Source: JBAXLO01 sp037134755
GTDB taxonomy: Bacteria; Bacteroidota; Bacteroidia; Bacteroidales; JACABE01
Reading direction: 5' to 3'
NCBI GenBank assembly: GCA_037134755.1
Contig: JBAXLO010000078.1
Span: 1-18,001 of the forward strand
DNA length: 18,001 bases
The stretch's first letter is position 1; every line of letters starts with the position of its first letter. The position numbers and the translations under genes are program-made. Below the pieces are notes generated by a model, which was not told the DNA's origin, did not search any database, and saw only the letters and a list, made by a program, of their open reading frames with translations. Below, piece after piece: positions 1 to 7,257 of this stretch.

Positions 1-28
1 GCACATTATATATACTTTGCGATATTCT

Positions 29-106
29 GTCATTAGTAACGAAGTGAAGCAATCTAATCTATGTTAATAACCAATAGATTTCTTCGTCGTTCCTCCTACT
101 AATGAC
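29..106. repeat. Imperfect palindromic intergenic repeat (REP/MITE-like)
   Basis: The left arm (29-56) and right arm (75-106) are inverted copies. The outer 10 bp, GTCATTAGTA against TACTAATGAC, pair perfectly. The inner ends (GAAGCAATCTA against TAGATTTCTTC) pair with one mismatch. The right arm carries about 4 extra bases (GGAG-like), and the spacer is about 18 nt. The sequence closely resembles the widespread palindrome of the type GTCATTGCGAGGAACGAAG...CTTCGTCGTTCCTCC that is scattered between genes in many bacterial genomes; that comparison is from memory. No ORF overlaps it, and mobility is not shown. Confidence 0.7.
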
Positions 107-246
107 GACGAATTTACATTAATAGACCTTTTTAGACAGGGATCATTTATTAAAAAAGAACTTTAAAATCTTATGATAATTAAAAATAAATAGAAATCTT
201 ATCAATAGTATAAAATTGTATAAAAAATTAACAATAAAAATAAATC

Positions 247-273
247 TTGTTTAATAAATAATTATTACTTTTG
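247..273 (+). promoter_or_regulatory. Bacteroidota-type promoter for the Kelch operon
   Basis: A -7 box TACTTTTG lies at 266-273, matching the TAnnTTTG consensus, with a TTG -33 element at 247-249. The 16-nt spacing is somewhat shorter than usual. Transcription would begin about 30 nt upstream of the ATG at 311. The rest of 107-310 is AT-rich and shows nothing else recognisable. Confidence 0.5.
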
Positions 274-310
274 TATGGTATTATTTCAAAATAAATAAAT
301 AAATATTTAA

Positions 311-1513
311 ATGAAAAAAATCACATTATTTACAGGTTTAATGATATTAAGCTCTGTAATAATCGGGCAAGGCAGCTGGACACAAAAGGTAAGTTTGCCG
401 GGAAATGGCAGGTCAGCTTCTTTTTCATTTTCAATAGGTGATTATGGCTACGTAGGATGTGGTCAAATTAATTCGACTGGTACCTATGTAAATGATTTCT
501 GGGAATATAATGCAACTAAAGACGTTTGGACACAAAAGGCTGATTATGCAGGTGGTATTAGATATGCAGCTACTGCGTTTTCAATTGACACATTAGGATA
601 TGTTTGCCTTGGATATTCGGGTATCTGTCAGAGTGATGTGTGGTCATTTAATCCACAAACCAATACCTGGACTCAAAAGAACAACTTTCCAGGCGCTGCT
701 CGTTATGGTGCCTACGCTTTTGCGATAGGAACCAATGGATATGTTTGTAAAGGAAGTCCGGGAGCACCAACATTTTACAACGATTTCTGGGAATATAATT
801 CATTAACTGACACATGGGCTCAAAAAACAAGTTACAATAGTGCAGGCTGTGCTCATGGGGTTGCATTTACTATAGGAGGCAAAGGTTATGCAGGTTTAGG
901 TACAGATGGTTATGGTGATTTTTATTCTGATTTAAATGAATATGACCCATCTACAGACACCTGGACTCAAAAAGCAGCTTATCCTTCAGCAAGAATTGCT
1001 ACTTGCTTTGTAATAGGCAATTGTGCTTTTGTAGGAACAGGTATTTCGGCCGGCTTAACTTATAATAATAATCTATGGAAATATGACCCTCAGGTAGATC
1101 AATGGTCAACAATTGCTTCGCTAGGGAATAATTATAGGAATGGCAGTATTTCTTTTGGGATAGGTAATAGAGGTTATTTGGGTATGGGAAGCAATTCAGG
1201 AGGCTCCTATCTAAATGATTTATGGGAATATGACCCTAATGGATCGGGGCTTTCGGTGAATGAAAATAGTATTAAGAATATTGCTGATGTTAAAATTGAT
1301 TTAATCAATAAAAACATCACTACAACATTAAATGCTAAGATTAATGATGCTAGTATTAAGATTTATAACATTACAGGTCAAATCTTAATTAATGAAAAGA
1401 TAAATAATACATCTCATAAAACAAAATTAAATTCATTACCAAAAGGAATTTATATTTATGTTGTAAAAGGAAATAATTCTTATTTAAAAGTTGATAAATT
1501 TGTAATTATGTAA
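311..1513 (+). CDS. Secreted Kelch-like beta-propeller protein with T9SS sorting domain (copy 1)
   Basis: The 400-residue protein has a Sec signal peptide (about 1-20). Six roughly 48-residue blade repeats follow, each centred on a W-T/A-Q-K type motif (Trp at about 23, 73, 120, 169, 218 and 265) and often preceded by NDFWEYNxxTDTW. This is the galactose oxidase/Kelch propeller pattern. Residues about 315-400 resemble a type A T9SS (Por secretion) tail: IYNITGQIL, LPKGIYIYVVKG and a final KFVIM. It is therefore expected to cross the outer membrane through the type IX system and be released or surface-anchored. Propellers of this kind bind ligands; no catalytic residues are evident and the ligand is unknown. 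It is the first of two tandem paralogues. The start is fixed by the signal peptide directly after the ATG. Confidence 0.88.
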   Translation: MKKITLFTGLMILSSVIIGQGSWTQKVSLPGNGRSASFSFSIGDYGYVGCGQINSTGTYVNDFWEYNATKDVWTQKADYAGGIRYAATAFSIDTLGYVCLGYSGICQSDVWSFNPQTNTWTQKNNFPGAARYGAYAFAIGTNGYVCKGSPGAPTFYNDFWEYNSLTDTWAQKTSYNSAGCAHGVAFTIGGKGYAGLGTDGYGDFYSDLNEYDPSTDTWTQKAAYPSARIATCFVIGNCAFVGTGISAGLTYNNNLWKYDPQVDQWSTIASLGNNYRNGSISFGIGNRGYLGMGSNSGGSYLNDLWEYDPNGSGLSVNENSIKNIADVKIDLINKNITTTLNAKINDASIKIYNITGQILINEKINNTSHKTKLNSLPKGIYIYVVKGNNSYLKVDKFVIM

Positions 1514-1567
1514 TTAAAAGAAAGGTAATTTATCTTTAATTTTATTAATAATTTAACATTAAATAAA

Positions 1568-2767
1568 ATGAAAAAAAACTTACTGTTAACATGCTTAATA
1601 TTCTTAAGTACAGTTTTATTTAGTCAAGGGACATGGGTTCAAAAAGCAAGCTGTTTGGGAAACGGCAGAGCAGGCGCATTCACATTTGCAATAGGATCAT
1701 GTGGATATGTAGGTGGCGGACAAATTAATTCGAGTGGAACTTATGTTAGTGATTTTTGGGAATACAATACTACCAATAATAGTTGGACACAAAAAGCTGA
1801 TTACGCAGGAGGCAATCGACTTTCATCTTCTGCATTCACAATTAATAATTTAGGATATGTTTGCTGTGGGTTCAACGGCAGCTGTAAAAACGATGTTTGG
1901 TCCTATAATCCAACAACTAATGCATGGACACAGAAAAACAACTTCTCGGGCGCTGCTCGTTATGGCGCATTTGCTTTTACTATAGGTAGTAATGCCTATT
2001 TAGGCAAAGGAACTCCCAATGGACCACCATTTTTTACTGATTTCTGGAAGTATGATCCCATAACAGATTCATGGGCTCAAAAGTCAAGTTTTACGAGCAA
2101 CATTACTGCCGCAGCATACGGGTTTTCAATTAATAATAAAGGGTATGCAGGTTTAGGCACTGATGGGAGTGGGAATTTTACTGACGAATTTTTTGAATAC
2201 GATCCAATTACTGATGCCTGGACTCAAAAGGCAGCTTTTCCTATTTTAACTACCAACGTTTCGTTTTTTGTAATTTATAATTGTGCTTATGTAGGCACTG
2301 GTAATGTAAGTCTTACAGCTCTAAATAATAATTTATATAAATTTGATCCTAATGCAAATTCATGGACAGCCATTGCTTCTTTAGGGTCTTCAGGAAGAGC
2401 CGGTGGAATTGGATTTGCAATAGCAAACAAAGGCTATTTAGGATTAGGAGTATCATCAGCAGGCTCTTACTTAAATGATTTATGGGAATATACGCCTGCT
2501 GATTATTCGGTAAATGAGATAACAAACCAAAACATTGTTAATGTTAAAATTGACATGTTTAATAAATCAATTGATTTAAGTATGAACACTAAACTTCAGG
2601 AAGCTTCCTTCTTGATATATAATACTTCAGGTCAATTGATGACTAATGAAAAAATTAATAGCACTCATCAAAAATTTAACATCAATAAGCTCACTAAAGG
2701 TGCCTATATTTATGTTGTTAAAGGTATTAATAAGAACATAAAAACAGAAAAGTTTATTATTATTTAA
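1568..2767 (+). CDS. Secreted Kelch-like beta-propeller protein with T9SS sorting domain (copy 2)
   Basis: This 399-residue protein is a tandem paralogue of the preceding gene. It has the same signal peptide layout (ending near FSQG), the same six W-T-Q-K blade repeats and the same C-terminal T9SS domain (SVNEI..., ASFLIYNTSGQL, KGAYIYVVKG, EKFIII). Long stretches align without gaps, for example WTQKADYAGG and WTQKNNF, so a local duplication is the simplest origin. The 54-nt gap to copy 1 contains no convincing promoter or terminator, which suggests co-transcription. The stop codon directly abuts the start of the next lipoprotein gene. The protein is expected to be exported by T9SS; its ligand is unknown. 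Confidence 0.88.
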   Translation: MKKNLLLTCLIFLSTVLFSQGTWVQKASCLGNGRAGAFTFAIGSCGYVGGGQINSSGTYVSDFWEYNTTNNSWTQKADYAGGNRLSSSAFTINNLGYVCCGFNGSCKNDVWSYNPTTNAWTQKNNFSGAARYGAFAFTIGSNAYLGKGTPNGPPFFTDFWKYDPITDSWAQKSSFTSNITAAAYGFSINNKGYAGLGTDGSGNFTDEFFEYDPITDAWTQKAAFPILTTNVSFFVIYNCAYVGTGNVSLTALNNNLYKFDPNANSWTAIASLGSSGRAGGIGFAIANKGYLGLGVSSAGSYLNDLWEYTPADYSVNEITNQNIVNVKIDMFNKSIDLSMNTKLQEASFLIYNTSGQLMTNEKINSTHQKFNINKLTKGAYIYVVKGINKNIKTEKFIII

Positions 2768-3109
2768 ATGGTGAAAAAATTAAAAAAATCTCTTAAAAAA
2801 CTAACTTATTTACTGTTGTTTTGTTTTTTGGTTTCTTGTAATAATCATCCAACAACTAAAGCTGCCGACAACAAAGATGTATTTGTAATTAAGGTTTATA
2901 GTGTTGATTCATTGGGTTGGGGATATGATATTTGTAAAAATGAAAAAGTAGTAATTCATCAAACAAATATCCCTGCAATAAATGGGAATTTAGCTTTTAA
3001 AACAAAAGAAAATGCCCAAAAAACTGCAGAACTGGTTGTAGAAAAGCTTAAAAATAATATATTTCCACCTAGTTTAACTAAAGATGAAGTGGAACAAATA
3101 AATAAGTAA
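2768..3109 (+). CDS. Small DUF4907-like lipoprotein
   Basis: The 113-residue protein has a lysine-rich n-region, a hydrophobic core and a lipobox LVSC with the lipidated Cys at residue 24, leaving a mature domain of about 90 residues. The core (GWGYDIxxNEKVVIHQxxIPAINGNLAFKTKENAQKTAELVVEKL...FPPSLTKDEVEQI) resembles DUF4907, a domain I recall as occurring beside Kelch proteins in Bacteroidota. The domain call is by memory of the motif, without a search. Its ATG immediately follows the TAA of Kelch copy 2 with no gap, so translation is probably coupled. It may help anchor or bind the propellers in the envelope; this is inference, and no enzymatic motif is visible. Confidence 0.75.
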   Translation: MVKKLKKSLKKLTYLLLFCFLVSCNNHPTTKAADNKDVFVIKVYSVDSLGWGYDICKNEKVVIHQTNIPAINGNLAFKTKENAQKTAELVVEKLKNNIFPPSLTKDEVEQINK

Positions 3110-3124
3110 CAATGTTATTATACT

Positions 3125-3165
3125 AAAAAGAGCAGCTTTCATTATTAATGAAAGCTGCTCTTTTT
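3125..3165. terminator. Bidirectional intrinsic terminator
   Basis: A perfect 18-bp inverted repeat (3125-3142 and 3148-3165) surrounds a 5-nt centre, TATTA. The stem contains GAGCAGCTTTCAT, is bounded by A5 on the left and T5 on the right, and so gives a U-tract on either strand. It sits between the end of the Kelch/lipoprotein operon on the plus strand and the end of the minus-strand lipoprotein gene at 3204, so it probably terminates both converging transcripts. Confidence 0.9.
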
Positions 3166-3203
3166 AATTATAAATAATTTTGTAACGCTATTAAAACCCT
3201 AGT

Positions 3204-4058
3204 TTAATTAACAACTATTACCAAATACTTAGACACTTTCCAAAACTCTTTAGGATTGATAATTGTAAGTTTGTCAACTTTTTTATCACTACCTTCAAAC
3301 TTATAGGAGTCAGTAGGATGATTCGTAAGCAATTTTGCTTTCTTAGCATTGATTGTAAAACTTGTGGTTTTAGTAATATCTATTTTCTTAAAGTAATCGC
3401 TGTTAAAATCCTGTTGTACTTTCTTATTACGACCAATACCAATAAATCCACCACTCTTAGTCATCACTTTATTAGCAATAAGTTCCTTCTCGGTTCCAAG
3501 AGTGTAGTAAGCGGTATTAAGTTCGTCAACTTTTTGAGTAATAACTTTCTCTTTAGCTTCGTTGGTTTGTTTAAGTGTATCTATCGAAGCATTAAGTGTT
3601 TCTACAGTAAAGTTAAGTGTTTTCAATTGTTCTTTAAGTTTGTCGATTTCGACATCACGATCTTTAAGTTGTTGTTCGAGATGAGCAATCATTTCTTCAA
3701 GCTTTTTGATCTTCATGTTCGAATTCTTAAGCTTCTTTTTAAGACTAGCTAATGCTTGTTTGTTCTTTTCCATCAAATCATTAATGATTTTAATATCATC
3801 GTTGATTCGTTCGCGGGCATCCTGTTTTACTTCAGGATTCTGACGTGCATTGTCAACAATCATAGATTGTTTTGATTTTACCATTGATAGATTGGTTTCA
3901 ATCTGATCAAAAGAACCAAAGAAATCATTTATTACGGAATCTTTAGAAGAAGTAAGAATCTTAAGTTTTTGATTTTCTTCTTTAAGTTTCTTAATCTCGC
4001 TGTTAGTACAGCTTGCTAACATTGCTGCAATGATAAGCAGATAAAATATTTTCTTCAT
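3204..4058 (-). CDS. Coiled-coil lipoprotein, Cbp1-like
   Basis: From the ATG at 4058 the product is 284 residues. It begins MKKIFYLLIIAAMLASC, a lipoprotein signal with the lipidated Cys at residue 17. A long heptad-rich, Lys/Glu-rich coiled coil follows (about 20-190), with stretches such as MKIKKLEEMIAHLEQQLKDRD. A compact C-terminal region (about 195-284) contains GGFIGIGRNKKVQQDFNSDYFKKID. The layout resembles Bacteroidales proteins annotated as Cbp1 family collagen-binding adhesins, but binding cannot be inferred from the sequence. An in-frame ATG at 4112 is rejected because it lies at the -33 box of the apparent promoter and would put 18 unrelated residues ahead of the signal peptide. 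The gene appears to be monocistronic. Confidence 0.8.
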   Translation of the reverse strand: MKKIFYLLIIAAMLASCTNSEIKKLKEENQKLKILTSSKDSVINDFFGSFDQIETNLSMVKSKQSMIVDNARQNPEVKQDARERINDDIKIINDLMEKNKQALASLKKKLKNSNMKIKKLEEMIAHLEQQLKDRDVEIDKLKEQLKTLNFTVETLNASIDTLKQTNEAKEKVITQKVDELNTAYYTLGTEKELIANKVMTKSGGFIGIGRNKKVQQDFNSDYFKKIDITKTTSFTINAKKAKLLTNHPTDSYKFEGSDKKVDKLTIINPKEFWKVSKYLVIVVN

Positions 4059-4082
4059 TTGTTTAGTGTTTTTAATATTTAA

Positions 4083-4112
4083 CAAAATTACACAATATTT
4101 ATTGTGTAGCAA
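4083..4112 (-). promoter_or_regulatory. Promoter with operator-like palindrome for the Cbp1-like gene
   Basis: On the minus strand a TTG (4112-4110), a 19-nt spacer and TAATTTTG (4090-4083) match the Bacteroidota -33/-7 consensus with ideal spacing. The predicted 5' leader is about 20 nt. The spacer is filled by a 20-bp palindrome, TACACAATATTTATTGTGTA (4089-4108), with 9-bp half-sites and a 2-bp centre. This resembles the site of a dimeric regulator. The alternative is a weak terminator hairpin for queA, whose stop lies about 40 nt upstream on this strand. Confidence 0.65.
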
Positions 4113-4149
4113 TCAATATTATTTTAATATCTAACACATTTAATAATAA

Positions 4150-5379
4150 TTATTCTTTTAAAAACAAACAGCTATCACCATAACTTAAAAAACGAAAACC
4201 ATTTGCTAAAGCATACGCGTAAGCATCTTTCCATTGTTTTCCAATAAATGCTGCAATCAACAACAATAATGTGCTTTTAGGCTGATGAAAATTTGTGATT
4301 ATCCCTGTAATAACCCGAAATTTATAACCCGGAACTATCATTAATTGTGTATCTCCGTAAAGAGTATGAAGATTATTTTTATCTATATAAGAAATTACAT
4401 TCTGCAAAGCAATAGTTGTAGAAATATTTTTATTGTAGGCTTTTGCATAAGCATCCCATTGGCTAATATTAAAAGAAGTACATGCATCTTTATCAACCTT
4501 CAACTTAACACCAAACCAATATAATGACTCAAGTGTGCGCGCACTTGTAGTGCCAACAGCAATTATTTTATTATTTAAATTATCAATTATATTAACAATA
4601 GTCTGTTTTTCGATTATTATCTTCTCGTGATGCATAATATGTTCAGTAGCATCTTCAGTACTAACCGGTTTAAAAGTGCCTGCACCAACATGCAAAGTTA
4701 CATAATCAACATTAATACGTTCTTTTTTAAGTCTATTAAAAACTTCATTGGTAAAATGCAAACCGGCAGTTGGGGCCGCCACAGAGCCTTTCATTCGAGC
4801 ATAAATCGTTTGGTATCTTATCTTATCCGAATCAACAGCATTACGATTTAAATAGGGAGGCAAAGGAATAATGCCAATCAACTCCAACACTTCAGCAAAG
4901 GAAAGAGTAGGTTCATTCCAGCTAAATTCAACTATCCAGGCATCCTCAACAGCCTCTTTTCTTTCAGCTTTAAGGGTGATGGTTTTATCTTGATAATTAA
5001 AAACTTTCTCTTGATAATCTTCTTTCCATCTTTTATTATTTCCAATAAAACATTTCCATGTAGATACTCCCTTTTGCTGAAACGAAAGTTGAGCATCCCG
5101 AATATCTCCGGCAGGTTCTAAACAAAAAATTTCTATTAAACTTCCACTTGGCTTTCTGAAAAGAATTCGTGCAAAAATAACTTTGGTATTATTAAAAATA
5201 AGCAAACTATCTTTAGGCAATAAATCAGGAATGTCTCTGAAAACATGAGTTGAAATACCTTCATCATTTAAAAGTAACAGCTTAGAATCATCACGCTTTT
5301 CCAATGGAAATTTAGCAATTGATTTTTCGGGCAAGTCATAATCATAGTCGTTTATAGAAATAGTATCGGAAATAAACAT
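4150..5379 (-). CDS. queA: S-adenosylmethionine:tRNA ribosyltransferase-isomerase QueA (long form)
   Basis: QueA transfers and isomerises the ribosyl moiety of SAM onto 7-aminomethyl-7-deazaguanine at position 34 of tRNA, forming epoxyqueuosine. Family motifs seen are the N-terminal YDLPEKSIAKFPLEKRDDSKLL (about 13-35), FNNTKVIFAR (62-71), VAAPTAGLHFT (200-210), HVGAGTFKPV (230-239), GTTSARTLES (276-285), TNFHQPKSTLLLLIAAFIG (362-380) and a C-terminal YGDSCLFL (400-407). At 409 residues it is longer than the usual 340-360, with extra sequence in the middle (about 90-160) and before the TNFHQP motif. I recall such a long variant in Bacteroidota. No other queuosine genes are in view. The start is the only plausible one, 17 nt below a -7 box. 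Confidence 0.92.
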   Translation of the reverse strand: MFISDTISINDYDYDLPEKSIAKFPLEKRDDSKLLLLNDEGISTHVFRDIPDLLPKDSLLIFNNTKVIFARILFRKPSGSLIEIFCLEPAGDIRDAQLSFQQKGVSTWKCFIGNNKRWKEDYQEKVFNYQDKTITLKAERKEAVEDAWIVEFSWNEPTLSFAEVLELIGIIPLPPYLNRNAVDSDKIRYQTIYARMKGSVAAPTAGLHFTNEVFNRLKKERINVDYVTLHVGAGTFKPVSTEDATEHIMHHEKIIIEKQTIVNIIDNLNNKIIAVGTTSARTLESLYWFGVKLKVDKDACTSFNISQWDAYAKAYNKNISTTIALQNVISYIDKNNLHTLYGDTQLMIVPGYKFRVITGIITNFHQPKSTLLLLIAAFIGKQWKDAYAYALANGFRFLSYGDSCLFLKE

Positions 5380-5395
5380 GTATTGGATTTTGGTG

Positions 5396-5403
5396 CAAAG
5401 GTA
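5396..5403 (-). promoter_or_regulatory. Candidate -7 box for queA
   Basis: TACCTTTG on the minus strand (5403 down to 5396) matches TAnnTTTG exactly and lies 17 nt above the queA start. No TTG is found at the expected -33 distance, so the promoter is only partly supported. An exact inverted copy of the box lies at 5417-5424. Confidence 0.4.
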
Positions 5404-5477
5404 CTAAATTTATTGTTACCTTTGGGTTTTTATGATTTTTTAATGATGTTGAGATGCAAATTAAGTAATTTACAGAT

Positions 5478-6170
5478 TCAATCGATGAAAAGAATACTGC
5501 CGCCATCGTTTAATTTACCATCATATAATTCTATAATTGAATAACCTAATGTTGTTATAAAATCAAAAATATGCTCACCTTCGCGGTGGTAATTTAAACT
5601 TCCGTTGATAAAAACTTTCGCGTTATGTACACCACAAACACCCCCGAAAAAGCCATGATCGAACGTTGGTAATTCAACATCTAAAGGGGATACATTAAGG
5701 ACATTAAACTTTAATTTATGTAATGTTTTGAAGATACCATCATCAGAGGTTATAAACGAATTGTCGCCCAAACTAATTAAATTACAACGGGTATAAGCCT
5801 GTTTGATGTTAATAATAGTTTTATTTAAATTCTGATCAAGTATTTTTCTATCAATATATTTAGTATTATGAATAAGATATTTGTCAGTTAATACAATATT
5901 ATAATGTGCAGTTGATGGATATATTTTACCAACCTCCAATTCGCCATTAATAAAAGAAATATTATTATTTAATAAAACTTTAAAATAACATTCAGGAAGA
6001 TTAGGAGCAACAATTAAATTATCGTCAGGAGCTTGGCAAAAGAAAATATCAGGATGACCGGAAATTGCATCATAAGTTATGTCCGTAGTTTCTAGTTCAA
6101 GAAGCTCACCATAAGTCTTTAATATATCCTTTGACTGTTGAGGAATCCTTTTATCAATTATAATCAACAT
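5478..6170 (-). CDS. Probable GME-fold protein (DUF6873-like)
   Basis: The 230-residue, apparently cytosolic protein lacks a signal peptide and membrane segments. Motifs recalled from the DUF6873 guanidino-modifying-enzyme (GME)-fold family are IIIDKRIPQQS near the N-terminus, ISGHPDIFFCQ (about 36-46), SFITSDDGIF (138-147), a glycine-rich block with Cys and His (DHGFFGGVCGVHNAKVFINGSL, 171-192) and LNDGGSILFID at the C-terminus. GME-fold enzymes include arginine deiminases, but whether this one is catalytic is unknown; Cys179, His172/His182 and Asp143/Asp144 are the candidates. Its ATG lies 17 nt inside the upstream radical SAM gene, so translation is probably coupled and the two likely share a pathway. 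The family call is from memory of motifs. Confidence 0.65.
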   Translation of the reverse strand: MLIIIDKRIPQQSKDILKTYGELLELETTDITYDAISGHPDIFFCQAPDDNLIVAPNLPECYFKVLLNNNISFINGELEVGKIYPSTAHYNIVLTDKYLIHNTKYIDRKILDQNLNKTIINIKQAYTRCNLISLGDNSFITSDDGIFKTLHKLKFNVLNVSPLDVELPTFDHGFFGGVCGVHNAKVFINGSLNYHREGEHIFDFITTLGYSIIELYDGKLNDGGSILFID

Positions 6171-7164
6171 AATACTTATCCCCTTCTAAAAGTTTATCAA
6201 TCTTAAAATTAACTTGTTTGTAATATTTCTGAAGTTGTTTTTTATTACTACCAAAATATCCAATTGAAAAGTTAAAAGCTTTAGCAGGAACAAAAATAGT
6301 TAGATTCTTATCCTTATTATTCATGTTAAAAAGCGCTTTAAAGTTATCTTTCCAAACTTCTGTCATCACCAACTCTTTAAATGAAGGATGAAAAGGACCC
6401 GCAACTAAGTCATTTCCATTCAGCAAACCTTCGGAAGGATGCAAACCAATACGAAGAATATTAACATTTGCAGCTTTAAACAACAATACTAAATCTTTGA
6501 CATTATTTACAGCTTCATCAATATCCAAAGGTATATACTCACCTTTATTATATAAATCCTCAAGTGGTGTGTTTTTAATAACTAAAGTAGGATAAATACG
6601 TGTATTATCAGCACCCAGATTAATTATATCCTTAGCAGTTGTAATTGCCTTTTGATGCGTATCCATTGGCAAACCAACCATCATCTGCAATCCCAAATTA
6701 AACCCATGAGCTTTTATCATCTTAGATGCTTGCCTTACAACTTCAGCAGTATGACCCCTTCCTGAATATTTCAACACCTCATCATCCATCGACTGTGCAC
6801 CTAATTCAATGGTTTTAACATTATACTTAAGAAGCAGTTCTAAATTCTTTTCGTTAATATAATCAGGTCTTGTAGATAAACGAATAGATTGAACAATCTG
6901 ATTATCTATATATGGTTTTGTTAGCACTAATAATTCCTCTTGTTTATCATGACTCAAACCAGTAAAACTTCCACCAAAAAAACCAATCTCAACTTCACTA
7001 TTTTTATAATCTATTGTAGTGAGATACTTCTCTATAGTATTAACTATGTCAACAGAAGTAGGTATTTCCTGCATGCCAGAAATCTTTCGTTGATTACAGT
7101 ATATACACTTATAATGACAAGCTAACTCAGGAATAAATATCGGGATGTTATAATGTTTTTTCAT
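6154..7164 (-). CDS. Elp3-like radical SAM protein
   Basis: The 336-residue protein has the radical SAM Fe-S motif CxxxCxxC at Cys16, Cys20 and Cys23 (ACHYKCIYCNQ). It is followed by EIGFFGGSFTGL (59-70), RLSTRPDYI, VKTIELGAQSMDDEVLKYSGRGHT, LGLQMMVGLPMDT and a distinctive RIGLHPSEG...VAGPFHPSFKEL block. This matches the Elp3/coproporphyrinogen-oxidase-like radical SAM branch that is common, with the same IPIFIPxLxC start, in clostridia. No acetyltransferase domain of true Elp3 is present, and the substrate is unknown. It heads a two-gene unit with the GME-fold gene (17-nt overlap). No clear TAnnTTTG was found upstream; the wzc terminator lies about 40 nt away. Confidence 0.85.
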   Translation of the reverse strand: MKKHYNIPIFIPELACHYKCIYCNQRKISGMQEIPTSVDIVNTIEKYLTTIDYKNSEVEIGFFGGSFTGLSHDKQEELLVLTKPYIDNQIVQSIRLSTRPDYINEKNLELLLKYNVKTIELGAQSMDDEVLKYSGRGHTAEVVRQASKMIKAHGFNLGLQMMVGLPMDTHQKAITTAKDIINLGADNTRIYPTLVIKNTPLEDLYNKGEYIPLDIDEAVNNVKDLVLLFKAANVNILRIGLHPSEGLLNGNDLVAGPFHPSFKELVMTEVWKDNFKALFNMNNKDKNLTIFVPAKAFNFSIGYFGSNKKQLQKYYKQVNFKIDKLLEGDKYYVDYN

Positions 7165-7199
7165 GAAATAAAACAGAGAATAATAATTAGTTAAAACAA

Positions 7200-7232
7200 A
7201 AAGAACTTATAGATTCACTCTATAAGTTCTTT
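7200..7232 (-). terminator. Intrinsic terminator of the Wza/Wzc-like operon
   Basis: A perfect 12-bp stem pairs 7200-7211 (AAAGAACTTATA) with 7221-7232 around a 9-nt loop. On the minus strand the descending arm runs into CTTTTTGTTTTAA, giving a U-rich tail. It lies 25 nt past the stop of the kinase gene and separates it from the radical SAM gene. Confidence 0.8.
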
Positions 7233-7257
7233 ATTAAAATTCTTTTATAATATGATA

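Noticed and set aside
1514..1567. Internal promoter or terminator between the two Kelch genes
   Set aside because: No TAnnTTTG match and only a very weak hairpin were found. Co-transcription is simpler.
3318..3752. Plus-strand open frame of 144 codons
   Set aside because: It is antisense to the coiled-coil lipoprotein and rich in Phe/Leu/Ser from reversed Lys/Glu codons. It is a shadow frame.
4059..4112. Upstream ATG at 4112 extending the Cbp1-like lipoprotein by 18 residues
   Set aside because: The extension covers the promoter -33/-7 boxes and would precede a textbook lipoprotein signal peptide. The ATG at 4058 is preferred.
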